Positions 56,463-64,000 of a stretch of 64,000 nucleotides of DNA are shown piece after piece. Source of the DNA: Sphingobacterium sp. UBA4616 (GTDB lineage: Bacteria; Bacteroidota; Bacteroidia; Sphingobacteriales; Sphingobacteriaceae); contig DGIS01000007.1 of assembly GCA_002386525.1 (NCBI GenBank), positions 219,388 to 283,387 of the forward strand, in the 5' to 3' direction. How positions within the stretch are numbered: the stretch's first letter is position 1; every line of letters starts with the position of its first letter. The translations under genes were made by a program, and so were the position numbers. A model generated the notes under the pieces. It was not told the origin of the DNA. It saw only the letters and a program-made list of their open reading frames with translations, and searched no databases.

Positions 56463-57842
56463 ATGAATAAAAAAAATATACAAGCTGTCTATACCACGAT
56501 GTTATCAGTCATCTGTGTCGGACTTATCCTATTTACCAATGCGTGTAAGCGCGACTATACTGAGCCGCCATTGACTGAACCCATATACAGTGGTCCAGGT
56601 GCTAACATCACAATAGGAGCATTAAAAGAAAAATATGCTAACATTGTGGATCCAAAAGTAATTGAAGAAGATTTAATTATTAAAGCATTTGTCACAGGTA
56701 ACGATATTTCGGGAAATATCTACAAGCAGCTATACATTCAGGACGAAACTGCAGCCATTAATATCGGCGTCGATCAAAACAGCGTTTATTCATCCTTTAG
56801 AGCTGGCCAAGAAGTTTACGTTAACCTAAAGGGTTTATCCATGGTCAAATATGGTGGTGAATTGCAAATTGGTTTTAGCGGAACCAATGCGAATCGTATC
56901 TCGTGGCTTGTTTTTCAAGAGCATGTACTACGAAATAAGTGGTCTGATGCAGCTAATTTAACGCCGTTGGAAGTCGACCTGTCCAAGTTAGACGCATCAA
57001 TGGTCAACAAATTGGTCATTATTAAAAATGTACGCTTCAACAACGGCGGCATTAACGCCTTCGCAGGTGGAACCGCTACTGTCAGCGAAGTCGTCAAAGA
57101 TGCGAATGCCAAAACATTGGATGTTCGCAACAGCAACTTCTCTACCTTTGCTAAAGAGATCCTTCCTAAAGGAAACGGAACACTAGTCGGAATATTAGGT
57201 CGTTACAATGGTGGTTGGCAGCTCTTCTTACGTGACAAGACAGATGTTATTGACTTTGATGGTACAGATGCGGGAACAACACCGACTGATCCCGAAACCG
57301 GAGGGACACTATTCAGTGAAACATTTGGCAATGGCACTTATCCAAGTGGCAACCGTCCAAAAATTGCAGATTTCACCGATTTCGACATGAAAGCTCCGGT
57401 GACCTACACCGAAGAAAGCAATTCCGCCGATATTCGAACAGCGACAGGAATCAGTGCCTCGGTTTGGCTTCCGGCAAACAAAGATATTACACTGAAAATC
57501 GCTGGAATACAAACGGCCAACAAAACGGACCTTACATTGAGTTATCAGCTCGTTCCTAATATTTACAATATTGGTGAAGCGACCAACCTTAATGCCATGA
57601 AGGTGAAGGTAAACGGAACAACTTATACAATTCCAAGCACACCAGTAGCGATCACCTCAACAGATGACCGTAATAAATATTACACGGTCAGTATTCCTAA
57701 CATTACACCTGCAGCAACAAGTACCGTCGAATTTATAATGACTGGCGCGGACAATGCATTTGGCTTCCGTTTAGATAATATTAAAATCGTAAGCGCAACT
57801 GGCGGAAGCGGTTCAGACAACACGATTATCGTTACTAAATAG
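56463..57842 (+). CDS. DUF5689-domain lipoprotein
   Basis: A 459-residue lipoprotein (lipobox ILFTNAC, Cys28). Residues about 45-260 form the DUF5689 region (ITIGALKEKY, IIKAFVTGNDISGNIYKQLYIQD, AINIGVDQNSVYSSF, GQEVYVNLKGL, LFLRDKTDVIDF), which looks like a tandem OB-fold as found in nucleic-acid-associated exported proteins. The C-terminal domain (about 280-450, LFSETFGNG, ADIRTATG, SVWLPANKDITLKI, FGFRLDNIKIV) is the same module as in the fimbrillin lipoprotein. It sits between the TonB receptor and the EEP enzyme, the place a SusD-like binding partner would have, so it may be the surface capture protein (inference). Confidence 0.85.
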   Translation: MNKKNIQAVYTTMLSVICVGLILFTNACKRDYTEPPLTEPIYSGPGANITIGALKEKYANIVDPKVIEEDLIIKAFVTGNDISGNIYKQLYIQDETAAINIGVDQNSVYSSFRAGQEVYVNLKGLSMVKYGGELQIGFSGTNANRISWLVFQEHVLRNKWSDAANLTPLEVDLSKLDASMVNKLVIIKNVRFNNGGINAFAGGTATVSEVVKDANAKTLDVRNSNFSTFAKEILPKGNGTLVGILGRYNGGWQLFLRDKTDVIDFDGTDAGTTPTDPETGGTLFSETFGNGTYPSGNRPKIADFTDFDMKAPVTYTEESNSADIRTATGISASVWLPANKDITLKIAGIQTANKTDLTLSYQLVPNIYNIGEATNLNAMKVKVNGTTYTIPSTPVAITSTDDRNKYYTVSIPNITPAATSTVEFIMTGADNAFGFRLDNIKIVSATGGSGSDNTIIVTK

Positions 57843-57849
57843 ATGAAAG

Positions 57850-58875
57850 ATGAACTATAAACACATCAGCTGCATTTTACTTCTCCTTTTATTTGCTGTA
57901 AATCCGAGTTTCGCACAAACCAACCGTCGGGTTTACCCCATCGCATTCTACAATTTGGAGAATTTATATGACGCCGTAAAAGATTCTTCCATCAATGACG
58001 ATGAGTTTACGCCAAAGGGTGCCAACACATGGACAGAAGCCAAATACCAGCAAAAGATTAAAAATATGGCGCGAGCAATTCGCGCTATTGGTTCGCCGAG
58101 TTCAAACCTCGGGCCCATAGCTTTAGGCGTAGCCGAAATTGAAAACCGCCGGGTTCTGGAAGATCTTACACGAGATCCCCAACTCCGTGAGCTGGGATTA
58201 AAGATCATTCATCATGACTCCCCTGACCGCCGTGGTGTGGATGTTGGATTCCTTTATAATCCAGAATTCTTTACCCCCTATCGCGATCAGGCATATTCCT
58301 TTCATTTACCGGAAAATCCCGGGTTCAAGACGCGTGATCAGCTCTTAATATCCGGAACTATTGCTGGCGATACAGTGCATATCATTGTTAACCACTGGCC
58401 TTCGCGTTATGGCAATAAATCTTCTGGACTTCGCGAATTCGCCGCAGGTATTACTAAAGGGATATGTGATTCCCTATATCGTGAAAATCCGGAGGCCAAG
58501 ATTATCATCATGGGCGATTTGAATGATGACCCCAAAGATAAAAGCGTGAAGGATGTCTTGCAGGCCAAGAAAAACCCACAAGATGTACCAACTCAAGGAT
58601 TGTTTAATACCATGTGGAAGTTTTACGATAAGGGAATTGGATCACTGGGTTATCAGGGGCAATGGAACCTCTTTGATCAGATCATTATTTCCAGGCCACT
58701 ATTGGATAATAAAAACAAAGGCTTACGTTTCGTCAAAGCAGAAATCTTCAATAGAGACTTTCTGGTTCAACAGGAAGGACGCAACAAAGGTTACCCGCAC
58801 CGGACATTTTCAGGCGGCGTATTTATCAATGGCTACTCGGATCACTTTCCAACATTGATCTTTCTGGTAAAATAA
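57850..58875 (+). CDS. Exported endonuclease/exonuclease/phosphatase (EEP) family protein
   Basis: A 341-residue exported enzyme (signal ending NPSFAQ). EEP motifs: FYNLENLYD (N of the metal site), GVAEIENRRVLEDL (metal Glu), GVDVGFLYN, VNHWPSRYG, IIIMGDLNDDP (Asp/Asn pair) and GYSDHFPTLIFLV (the Asp-His end). This class includes DNase I-type nucleases and phosphodiesterases. It starts 7 bp after the DUF5689 gene. With the NUC-type enzyme at the head of the operon it would complete the breakdown of nucleic acid to mono- or oligonucleotides. A phosphatase or lipid phosphodiesterase is possible too. Confidence 0.9.
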   Translation: MNYKHISCILLLLLFAVNPSFAQTNRRVYPIAFYNLENLYDAVKDSSINDDEFTPKGANTWTEAKYQQKIKNMARAIRAIGSPSSNLGPIALGVAEIENRRVLEDLTRDPQLRELGLKIIHHDSPDRRGVDVGFLYNPEFFTPYRDQAYSFHLPENPGFKTRDQLLISGTIAGDTVHIIVNHWPSRYGNKSSGLREFAAGITKGICDSLYRENPEAKIIIMGDLNDDPKDKSVKDVLQAKKNPQDVPTQGLFNTMWKFYDKGIGSLGYQGQWNLFDQIIISRPLLDNKNKGLRFVKAEIFNRDFLVQQEGRNKGYPHRTFSGGVFINGYSDHFPTLIFLVK

Positions 58876-58917
58876 TATAAATGAAATCCGATTAACTCTT
58901 CTTAAACGGACTTAAAT

Positions 58918-58954
58918 ATAGGAGCTCCTTATATACGAGCTCCTATCTTTTTTT
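58918..58954 (+). terminator. Rho-independent terminator of the nucleic-acid utilisation operon
   Basis: A 10-bp stem ATAGGAGCTC (58918-58927) with 58937-58946, loop 9 nt, followed by a run of seven T (58948-58954). It lies 43 bp past the EEP gene stop. Confidence 0.88.
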
Positions 58955-59061
58955 GATATCGCCAGTCTTCAGGAATCTATCATTATACACAAAATATAAA
59001 CTACCATTTAATCGCACTATTATACCATAGTTAAAACGCAATTTTTTACTAGATTTAAATC

Positions 59062-59706
59062 ATGAAGCTTATCATATTTGATCTAGACGGGACACTACTA
59101 GATACATTACAAGACCTTGGAGACAGTTGTAACGCAGTTCTGCAACAGTATGGATATCCAACTCATCCACTCGTAGCCTATAAGAAATTTGTAGGCAATG
59201 GGGTGGAGAAACTTATCGAAAGGGCATTACCCGAAGAAGCACGAACCCCACAGACGATGCCGCTCGTACTTGCCGCTTTTAAGAGCTATTACGAGCAAAA
59301 ACCCATAACACACACAAAACCATATACCGGAATTATACCGCTGCTCCAAGAATTGAAATCCTTAGGTTATCTCATCTCCGTAGCGTCCAATAAGTACCAC
59401 GAGGCAGTCCTCCCGCTGATGCAGCAATATTTCTCCGATCTTCAATTTGACCTTATTTTGGGACATCGCGCTGGTCATCCAGCTAAACCAGATCCAGCGA
59501 TTGTCTTAGACAGCCTCCAAACACTGGGCGTCGGCAAACATGAATGCTTTTATGTAGGCGATTCATCTGTGGATATGGATACCGCCAATAATGCCGGGGT
59601 AACAGCCATAGGCGTGACATGGGGTTTTCGCGATGAAGATGAATTAAAGGAACATGGTGCCCAATACATTATCCACAGCCCAGAAGAGCTTCTAGGTATT
59701 ATATAA
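59062..59706 (+). CDS. HAD-family phosphatase, probable phosphoglycolate phosphatase
   Basis: A 214-residue HAD hydrolase with motif I FDLDGTLLDT (Asp7, Asp9), the helical cap (about 15-85), motif II SVASNKYHEA, motif III lysine in GHRAGHPAKPDP and motif IV FYVGDSSVDMDTANNAGV, plus GVTWGFRDEDEL typical of Gph. It dephosphorylates phosphoglycolate (for example from DNA repair) or a related phosphate ester. It is monocistronic between two terminators. The substrate is a family-level inference. Confidence 0.85.
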   Translation: MKLIIFDLDGTLLDTLQDLGDSCNAVLQQYGYPTHPLVAYKKFVGNGVEKLIERALPEEARTPQTMPLVLAAFKSYYEQKPITHTKPYTGIIPLLQELKSLGYLISVASNKYHEAVLPLMQQYFSDLQFDLILGHRAGHPAKPDPAIVLDSLQTLGVGKHECFYVGDSSVDMDTANNAGVTAIGVTWGFRDEDELKEHGAQYIIHSPEELLGII

Positions 59707-59723
59707 TCGTATAGTATAAAAAG

Positions 59724-59768
59724 AAAAGCGGCACTCAAATCAATCGTGATCCAGATGCCGCTTTTTTT
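59724..59768 (+). terminator. Rho-independent terminator after the HAD phosphatase
   Basis: A 10-bp stem AAAAGCGGCA (59724-59733) pairs with TGCCGCTTTT (59756-59765), loop 22 nt, with a run of T to 59768. It ends just before the truncated GH2 gene. Confidence 0.8.
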
Positions 59769-59800
59769 AAAGCAGGTGACTACATTTTCGCATCCATTAA

Positions 59801-60904
59801 TTGCTCGTTTTGTGTTTTGAGGTTACCCCGCTTTTGGCACACTATCAGCAATCGAAATACTTCTATTCAAAATGCGACAGTATCGGATTATTGATCTGGG
59901 CCGAAATTCCATTTGTGAACCGCGTAACGACATTAGAAGAGAATAATGTGCAACAACAACTGAAAGAACTGATTCGACAAAATTTCAATCATCCGTCGAT
60001 TTATATCTGGGGCATGCACAACGAAGTGTATACACCTACGGCCTACACCGTTGATCTCACCACAAAATTAAATGATCTGGCAAAGTCCGAAGATCCGGAC
60101 CGATATACCGTTTCTGTCAGCGGTTATAATGTCATCGACCACCCGGTCAACAACAATGCAGACGTGCAAGGCATCAACCATTATTTTGGATGGTACAACG
60201 GCGAACTGGAAGATAAATCAGCCAAAGACGACGATGTCGCCTCCTGGGCAAAACGAATCAGTGAAGCATTTAAAGATTACCGAATCATCTTTTCGGAATA
60301 TGGTGCCGAAGCGATTCCCGAAGATCAGGCCGAAGAAATTGGTAACTTTGGCAATCAATGGAGCAACCCTGCCTTTTTCCCCGAAGAATATGCCACCAAA
60401 TTCCATGAAGTCCATTGGGGAGTAATCGCTAAAAGTCCGATTTTCTTAGGCTCCTATGTTTGGAATACCTTTGATTTTGCGACGCCGATCACCGCACTCA
60501 ATGTCAATCCCCGAAATTATAAAGGATTGGTGTCCTTTGACCGTAAATTGAAGAAGGATGGTTTTTATTGGTACAAAGCCAACTGGAGCAAAGAACCTGT
60601 ATTATATATCACACAACGCCGTATGATGAATAGAGGGAATGAAATCACAGCTGTTACAGTTTATTCCAACAGAGGTGAGCCTACATTGATAGTTAATGGA
60701 CAGTTTATCAAAGGCGCCAAAATTGGTCAGACCAATGTACATTACATCTTCGAAAACGTGAAGCTAAAAAATACAGTGGAAGCGAAAATACGTCCGAAAG
60801 ATGGCAAGATATTAACCGACCATATTGAATGGAACTATGATCCAGCGTATAAACAGGGTCCATCGGGACCTACTAAATCAAAAACAGAACACGTCGGTCT
60901 ATAG
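59801..60904 (+). pseudogene. Truncated GH2 beta-galactosidase-like gene (C-terminal part)
   Basis: The ORF opens with TTG after an in-frame TAA (59798-59800). From about residue 13 it aligns by eye with the GH2 catalytic barrel: AHYQQSKYFYSKCDSIGLLIWAEIP, IYIWGMHNEV with acid/base Glu75, FSEYGAEA with nucleophile Glu166, SYVWNTFDF, then a C-terminal beta domain. GH2 enzymes are typically 600-1000 residues, so the sugar-binding domain, the immunoglobulin-like domain and the first barrel strands are missing; there is also no signal peptide. The first 10 or so residues do not fit the family. I read it as the remnant of a deletion that joined it to the region behind the HAD terminator; no promoter was recognised. 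Confidence 0.8.
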
Positions 60905-60984
60905 TTGACCGACAAAAGCCGGGTGTTTACCGAGATTGTTTCGAGATTGGCCTAATGAGCGTGGTCAGTGCGCTATTTCCGTCC

Positions 60985-60992
60985 TATCTTTG
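60985..60992 (+). promoter_or_regulatory. Candidate -7 element of the DUF4342-like gene
   Basis: TATCTTTG, exact TAnnTTTG, 41 bp upstream of the start codon at 61034. The -33 region is not clear. Confidence 0.5.
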
Positions 60993-61033
60993 AGTCATCA
61001 AATAAGAAATAAAGATTTAAAAAAATAAACATC

Positions 61034-61312
61034 ATGGCAACTAAAACGACATTCAGCATCAACAGTAAAACAATTACTAAAGTTTTTCAAGATCTTTTTG
61101 ATTCCTTCAAAAGCTCCCGTTTAAAAGTTTCATCCAAGAATGGACAAGAATACTTAAATATTTCCCTGCTTTTAGCTGTAATCATCGGAATTATTTTCCC
61201 TGTAGCTTTTATTGCATTGATTATTCTAAGTTTGATTGCACCTATTGAAATTGCAATTCTTCAAGAAGTAAAAGAAGAGCATGCAAATCAAAAGATGATT
61301 GAACTCAAATAA
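61034..61312 (+). CDS. Small DUF4342-like membrane-associated protein
   Basis: A 92-residue protein: an amphipathic N-terminal half (ITKVFQDLFDSFKSSRLKVSSKNGQ), a hydrophobic segment (about 46-70, LLLAVIIGIIFPVAFIALIIL) and a charged helical tail (EVKEEHANQKM). The order RLKVSSKNGQEYLNISLLLAV is the DUF4342-style RxxIxxKxGxxLLEIPLxxG arrangement. Function unknown. It is preceded by a clear -7 element and followed by a terminator, so it is a single-gene unit. Confidence 0.6.
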   Translation: MATKTTFSINSKTITKVFQDLFDSFKSSRLKVSSKNGQEYLNISLLLAVIIGIIFPVAFIALIILSLIAPIEIAILQEVKEEHANQKMIELK

Positions 61313-61338
61313 AATACTATACTATCACCTACAAAGAT

Positions 61339-61372
61339 GGGCTATCCAATTTTTGGATAGCCCCTTCTTTTA
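61339..61372 (+). terminator. Rho-independent terminator after the DUF4342-like gene
   Basis: An 11-bp stem GGGCTATCCAA (61339-61349) with 61353-61363, loop 3 nt, followed by CTTCTTTTAT. Confidence 0.8.
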
Positions 61373-61512
61373 TAAAATTCTCGGCATATATCCATACAGT
61401 ACAATTTCATCTATTCATCCGCAAATGATCAAAATGATCTCTCTACGCTAGCTTTCAGTCAAAAGATGACATAAGATTTCCAAAAAGTAGCTCCCTGTCT
61501 ACAAGCTTACAA

Positions 61513-61541
61513 TTGGATTTGGTTTTTTAGTGCTAAATTTG
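61513..61541 (+). promoter_or_regulatory. Candidate promoter of the hybrid histidine kinase
   Basis: TTG at 61513-61515, 18 nt, then TAAATTTG (61534-61541), a match to the Bacteroidota -33/-7 arrangement. The GTG start of the kinase is 58 bp downstream. The 287-bp gap from 61313 holds the terminator and this element and no gene. Confidence 0.45.
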
Positions 61542-61599
61542 AATTCCAAACTAAACAAAATAGGCTATAGTTAATTTATTGGGGTGAAAGAACAATAAC

Positions 61600-63726
61600 G
61601 TGAAAAACAGTAGAAAATTATTTATTATCAGGACAGTTTTAATTGCCTTCCTCATTCTTTCCTTGACTTATATCGGTTCGATATTTACCTATCAATATAT
61701 TGAATACCAAAAAACCGAATCCCGTCTAAATAAAGCATACAGCTCTAAGAATGAATTGACAAATCTTTTTTATGAACTCTTCTCATCATATAACGACTCC
61801 GGAAATGCGTTTCGTTCCTACACCGTGGATTTTAGTGCCAAAAATTTAAAGAACTACAGCAATAGTTTGGATACGCTCAGGTTTTATATTGATTCACTAT
61901 CGGAATTATCTTCACAAAAAGGACTTATTTTCTCCACAAATACTTCCCTGGAACAAAATATTTCCCTCTCGGATGAGTTCGCACGCATTAAAAAATCTGT
62001 TGACAACATGATTTTTCTTGCGAAAGACTCTCTTTCGCTCTTAACCAAAACAAATAAAAACATCCGTCCAGGAAATAATAGAATATTTGCAGATTCAGTT
62101 GTCAACAAAATATTGCGCGATACTGCTCTTAATGTCAACATGAAAGATACGATAGTTCGAAAAAAAGAGAAGCTATTCACCCGTATTTTCAAAGCCAAAA
62201 ATGATACCTTGGTCGCAGATAGGCTGGAGCAAAATTTCAATGTTAACCAAATTAAAGCTATACATAGCCAAATCCAAAATTTGATAGAGCAAAATGAGAT
62301 TTTCCATCTCCAAGATTTCAGTAAGATTCGCCGTTCATTTATGGAGCTTCAGCAGAAAGAAAGGCAGCTTTTACAATCTAACTACAACTTATTCAACACG
62401 ATTAGTACTGCATTGCTACGAATTAAAACTCATGAAGATGGAATGTTAAGAGCTGCTGAAATTCGAGATTTCAAGCTTTATCGTGAAAACTCCTCCATTT
62501 TTGGAAAGCAGGTTATCGCTTCTATTATTCTCATGATAATTATGGTAACACTCCTCTTGTCATACCACTACAATACACTGGTGTATGAACGGAAACTGAC
62601 CGCTGCCAGAGACTACGCTTTGAAAACAGCAAAGGAGAAGACGAGTATATTAGCCAATGTAAGTCATGATGTACGCACACCGGTCAATTCTTTAGTGAGC
62701 ATTATTGACTTACTAAAAAACAACGCCGAAAGCAATAGGATCAATCCTATTTTATTAGATGCCATCACACAAGATATTCATGTGATAAATGATACCGTTG
62801 AGGATATTTTAAATCTCGGTAAGCTAGAGTCTGGTACATTAGAAATAAAGGCCGAATATTTTTCACCATCTCAACTACTCTTCAATGTGATTAAAATGCT
62901 CCAGTCACAGGCAGATAAAAAAGGACTAAAACTTATTAGCTCCATTGATATCGATCGCGACATCTTAATCAAAAGCGGAACATATCGCGTAAGACAGATT
63001 GTTTCCAACCTCCTCAGTAACGCCATTAAATATACGGATAAGGGGACGATAGAAGTGAAAGCCTATATCACCAGAAATCAGGGATCAAAATTACATATTG
63101 TAGTTAACGATACAGGAATGGGTATTTCTGCAAAAGATCAAGAGCATATTTTTGAACAGTATTATATGACTGATCAAAAATCCAAAAGTAGTTTTGGATT
63201 GGGATTGCATATTTCTAAACTCATGGCTGCACAGCTAAACGGAACGTTAAGTGTTAACAGTCAACAAGGTAAAGGATCAACATTTACATTAGTCGTCCCA
63301 TTTACCGAAGAAAAGAAAAACAGAAAACCAATCACAAATTTGAGCAAATTATCAAAAGATTTAAGTTTTGTCGTTATTGATGATAATGCAATTAATAATC
63401 TATTTGTAAAACAAGCATTGCAACATTTCGAAAATGTAAAGATCTATCAAGATTCAACTGCTGCAATAACTTACCTGAAAGAAAATAAAACGGATATTAT
63501 TATAACCGATCTCAAAATGCATGGTCCTACGGGCTGGGACATTCTAAATACTGTCAAAGACACCAACCCTATGCGAGGATGGAATAGTAAAGTTATTGCA
63601 TTAACGTCAGACGAATCACAGGTAACCATGCAGGCTCCAGAAGGCCAGCAACATGAATTTGATGGCATTATGACCAAACCCTTAAACAAAGCTATTCTTG
63701 CCGAAATCATTGCGCGCATTTCGTAA
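61600..63726 (+). CDS. Hybrid sensor histidine kinase with C-terminal receiver
   Basis: A 708-residue protein starting with GTG. TM1 (about 9-33), a long helical periplasmic domain (about 34-302), TM2 (about 303-322, VIASIILMIIMVTLLLSYHY), dimerisation domain with H-box NVSHDVRTPVNSL (His356), HATPase_c with SNLLSNAIKYTD, DTGMGISAKDQEHIFEQY and SFGLGLHISKL, then a receiver (about 585-708, VVIDDNAINN, phospho-acceptor Asp637 in IIITDLKMHGP, TKPL lysine). The receiver has no output domain, so signalling must pass to another protein, such as a phosphotransfer protein. Neither a periplasmic ligand nor a partner is visible nearby. Confidence 0.92.
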   Translation: MKNSRKLFIIRTVLIAFLILSLTYIGSIFTYQYIEYQKTESRLNKAYSSKNELTNLFYELFSSYNDSGNAFRSYTVDFSAKNLKNYSNSLDTLRFYIDSLSELSSQKGLIFSTNTSLEQNISLSDEFARIKKSVDNMIFLAKDSLSLLTKTNKNIRPGNNRIFADSVVNKILRDTALNVNMKDTIVRKKEKLFTRIFKAKNDTLVADRLEQNFNVNQIKAIHSQIQNLIEQNEIFHLQDFSKIRRSFMELQQKERQLLQSNYNLFNTISTALLRIKTHEDGMLRAAEIRDFKLYRENSSIFGKQVIASIILMIIMVTLLLSYHYNTLVYERKLTAARDYALKTAKEKTSILANVSHDVRTPVNSLVSIIDLLKNNAESNRINPILLDAITQDIHVINDTVEDILNLGKLESGTLEIKAEYFSPSQLLFNVIKMLQSQADKKGLKLISSIDIDRDILIKSGTYRVRQIVSNLLSNAIKYTDKGTIEVKAYITRNQGSKLHIVVNDTGMGISAKDQEHIFEQYYMTDQKSKSSFGLGLHISKLMAAQLNGTLSVNSQQGKGSTFTLVVPFTEEKKNRKPITNLSKLSKDLSFVVIDDNAINNLFVKQALQHFENVKIYQDSTAAITYLKENKTDIIITDLKMHGPTGWDILNTVKDTNPMRGWNSKVIALTSDESQVTMQAPEGQQHEFDGIMTKPLNKAILAEIIARIS

Positions 63727-64000
63727 ATTAAATAATCTTCCCACGTTAATACTTATATCTTCAACGGCATAGAATCAGCCAGCGCTGCCATCAGCCGAAA
63801 ATGCTCTCCATTCCAATATCTTCCTGTCCCTTACCGACCAAGCTACAATCATTGATAACGATCCGTAGTACAGTGGCCACTAGCCTGACTCCAAAGTAAA
63901 CAATAGCAGAAAAGTGATGATGAAACGGCTCTGTATATGGACAATAGTTTATGGTGACAGCAATTATAGAAAAACAATATGGCCATGACGAATTATTTCG
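63727..64000. other. Right-edge region without a confident gene
   Basis: 274 bp after the hybrid kinase. The only long open frame is on the minus strand, open from the right edge to a TGA at 63793-63791 (69 residues, hydrophobic around FSAIVYFGVRLVATVLRIV). Without its start I cannot say whether it is the 3' end of a gene or chance. No terminator hairpin was recognised after the kinase. Confidence 0.3.

Noticed and set aside
63791..64000. Minus-strand frame open to the right window edge (69 residues)
   Set aside because: No recognisable motif and no visible start; it may be the end of a gene outside the window but cannot be supported.
1..64000. CRISPR arrays, tRNA, rRNA, riboswitches, insertion sequences, phage genes
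   Set aside because: No regular spaced repeats, no transposase-like or phage-like protein and no tRNA cloverleaf or rRNA segment was recognised by eye. A covariance-model scan would be needed to exclude small RNAs.

Overview
The window looks like chromosomal DNA of a Bacteroidota bacterium, most likely a Sphingobacterium or close relative (inferred from protein style, not tested). Support: four TonB-dependent receptors of which three are paired with SusD lipoproteins, many lipoproteins with Bacteroidota lipoboxes, FecR/ECF-sigma and DUF6377 regulators, DUF4836, DUF3843 and DUF5689 proteins, and several TAnnTTTG -7 promoter elements. I saw no rRNA, tRNA, CRISPR array, insertion sequence or phage gene.

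Layout. 1-1185 (+): 3' end of a DUF4920 gene and folP. 1370-10722 (-): a beta-1,6-glucan-type PUL (SusC, SusD, GH30, SusE/F-like lipoprotein) with its membrane-bound DUF6377 regulator. 10951-17277 (-): an efflux operon in which an RND permease is fused in one ORF to its outer-membrane factor, preceded by a periplasmic adaptor and a small conserved membrane protein. 17484-33927 (-): an alpha-mannan PUL with three GH92 mannosidases, a basic-secretory-type metalloprotease, SusC/SusD, an OmpR-type two-component system and a LacI repressor. 34119-43198 (-): a phosphocholine-type phospholipase C, then a SusC/SusD pair under an ECF-sigma/FecR/STN circuit. 43493-50382 (-): DUF3843 protein, CpsB-type PHP phosphatase, DUF4836 protein, a lipoprotein and a clostripain-like peptidase. 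50541-58875 (+): five genes that read as a surface nucleic-acid scavenging system (fimbrillin-nuclease fusion, fimbrillin lipoprotein, TonB receptor, DUF5689 lipoprotein, EEP-family nuclease/phosphatase). 59062-63726 (+): Gph-like HAD phosphatase, a truncated GH2 pseudogene, a DUF4342-like small protein and a hybrid histidine kinase.

How it works together. Each Sus-type locus has its own control mode. The glucan locus has a DUF6377 membrane regulator and a repeated TTAAAAAGTACC motif upstream of susC. The mannan locus has three near-identical palindromic sites with a central CG, each overlapping a -7-like TAnnTTTA, next to a lacI gene. Its susC promoter also carries a tandem TTGTTAA-N4-TTGTTAA box suited to the OmpR-type regulator encoded just upstream. 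The third pair uses trans-envelope signalling. The two most unusual items are the putative nucleic-acid utilisation locus and the RND-OMF polyprotein, which keeps an internal lipoprotein signal sequence at the junction.
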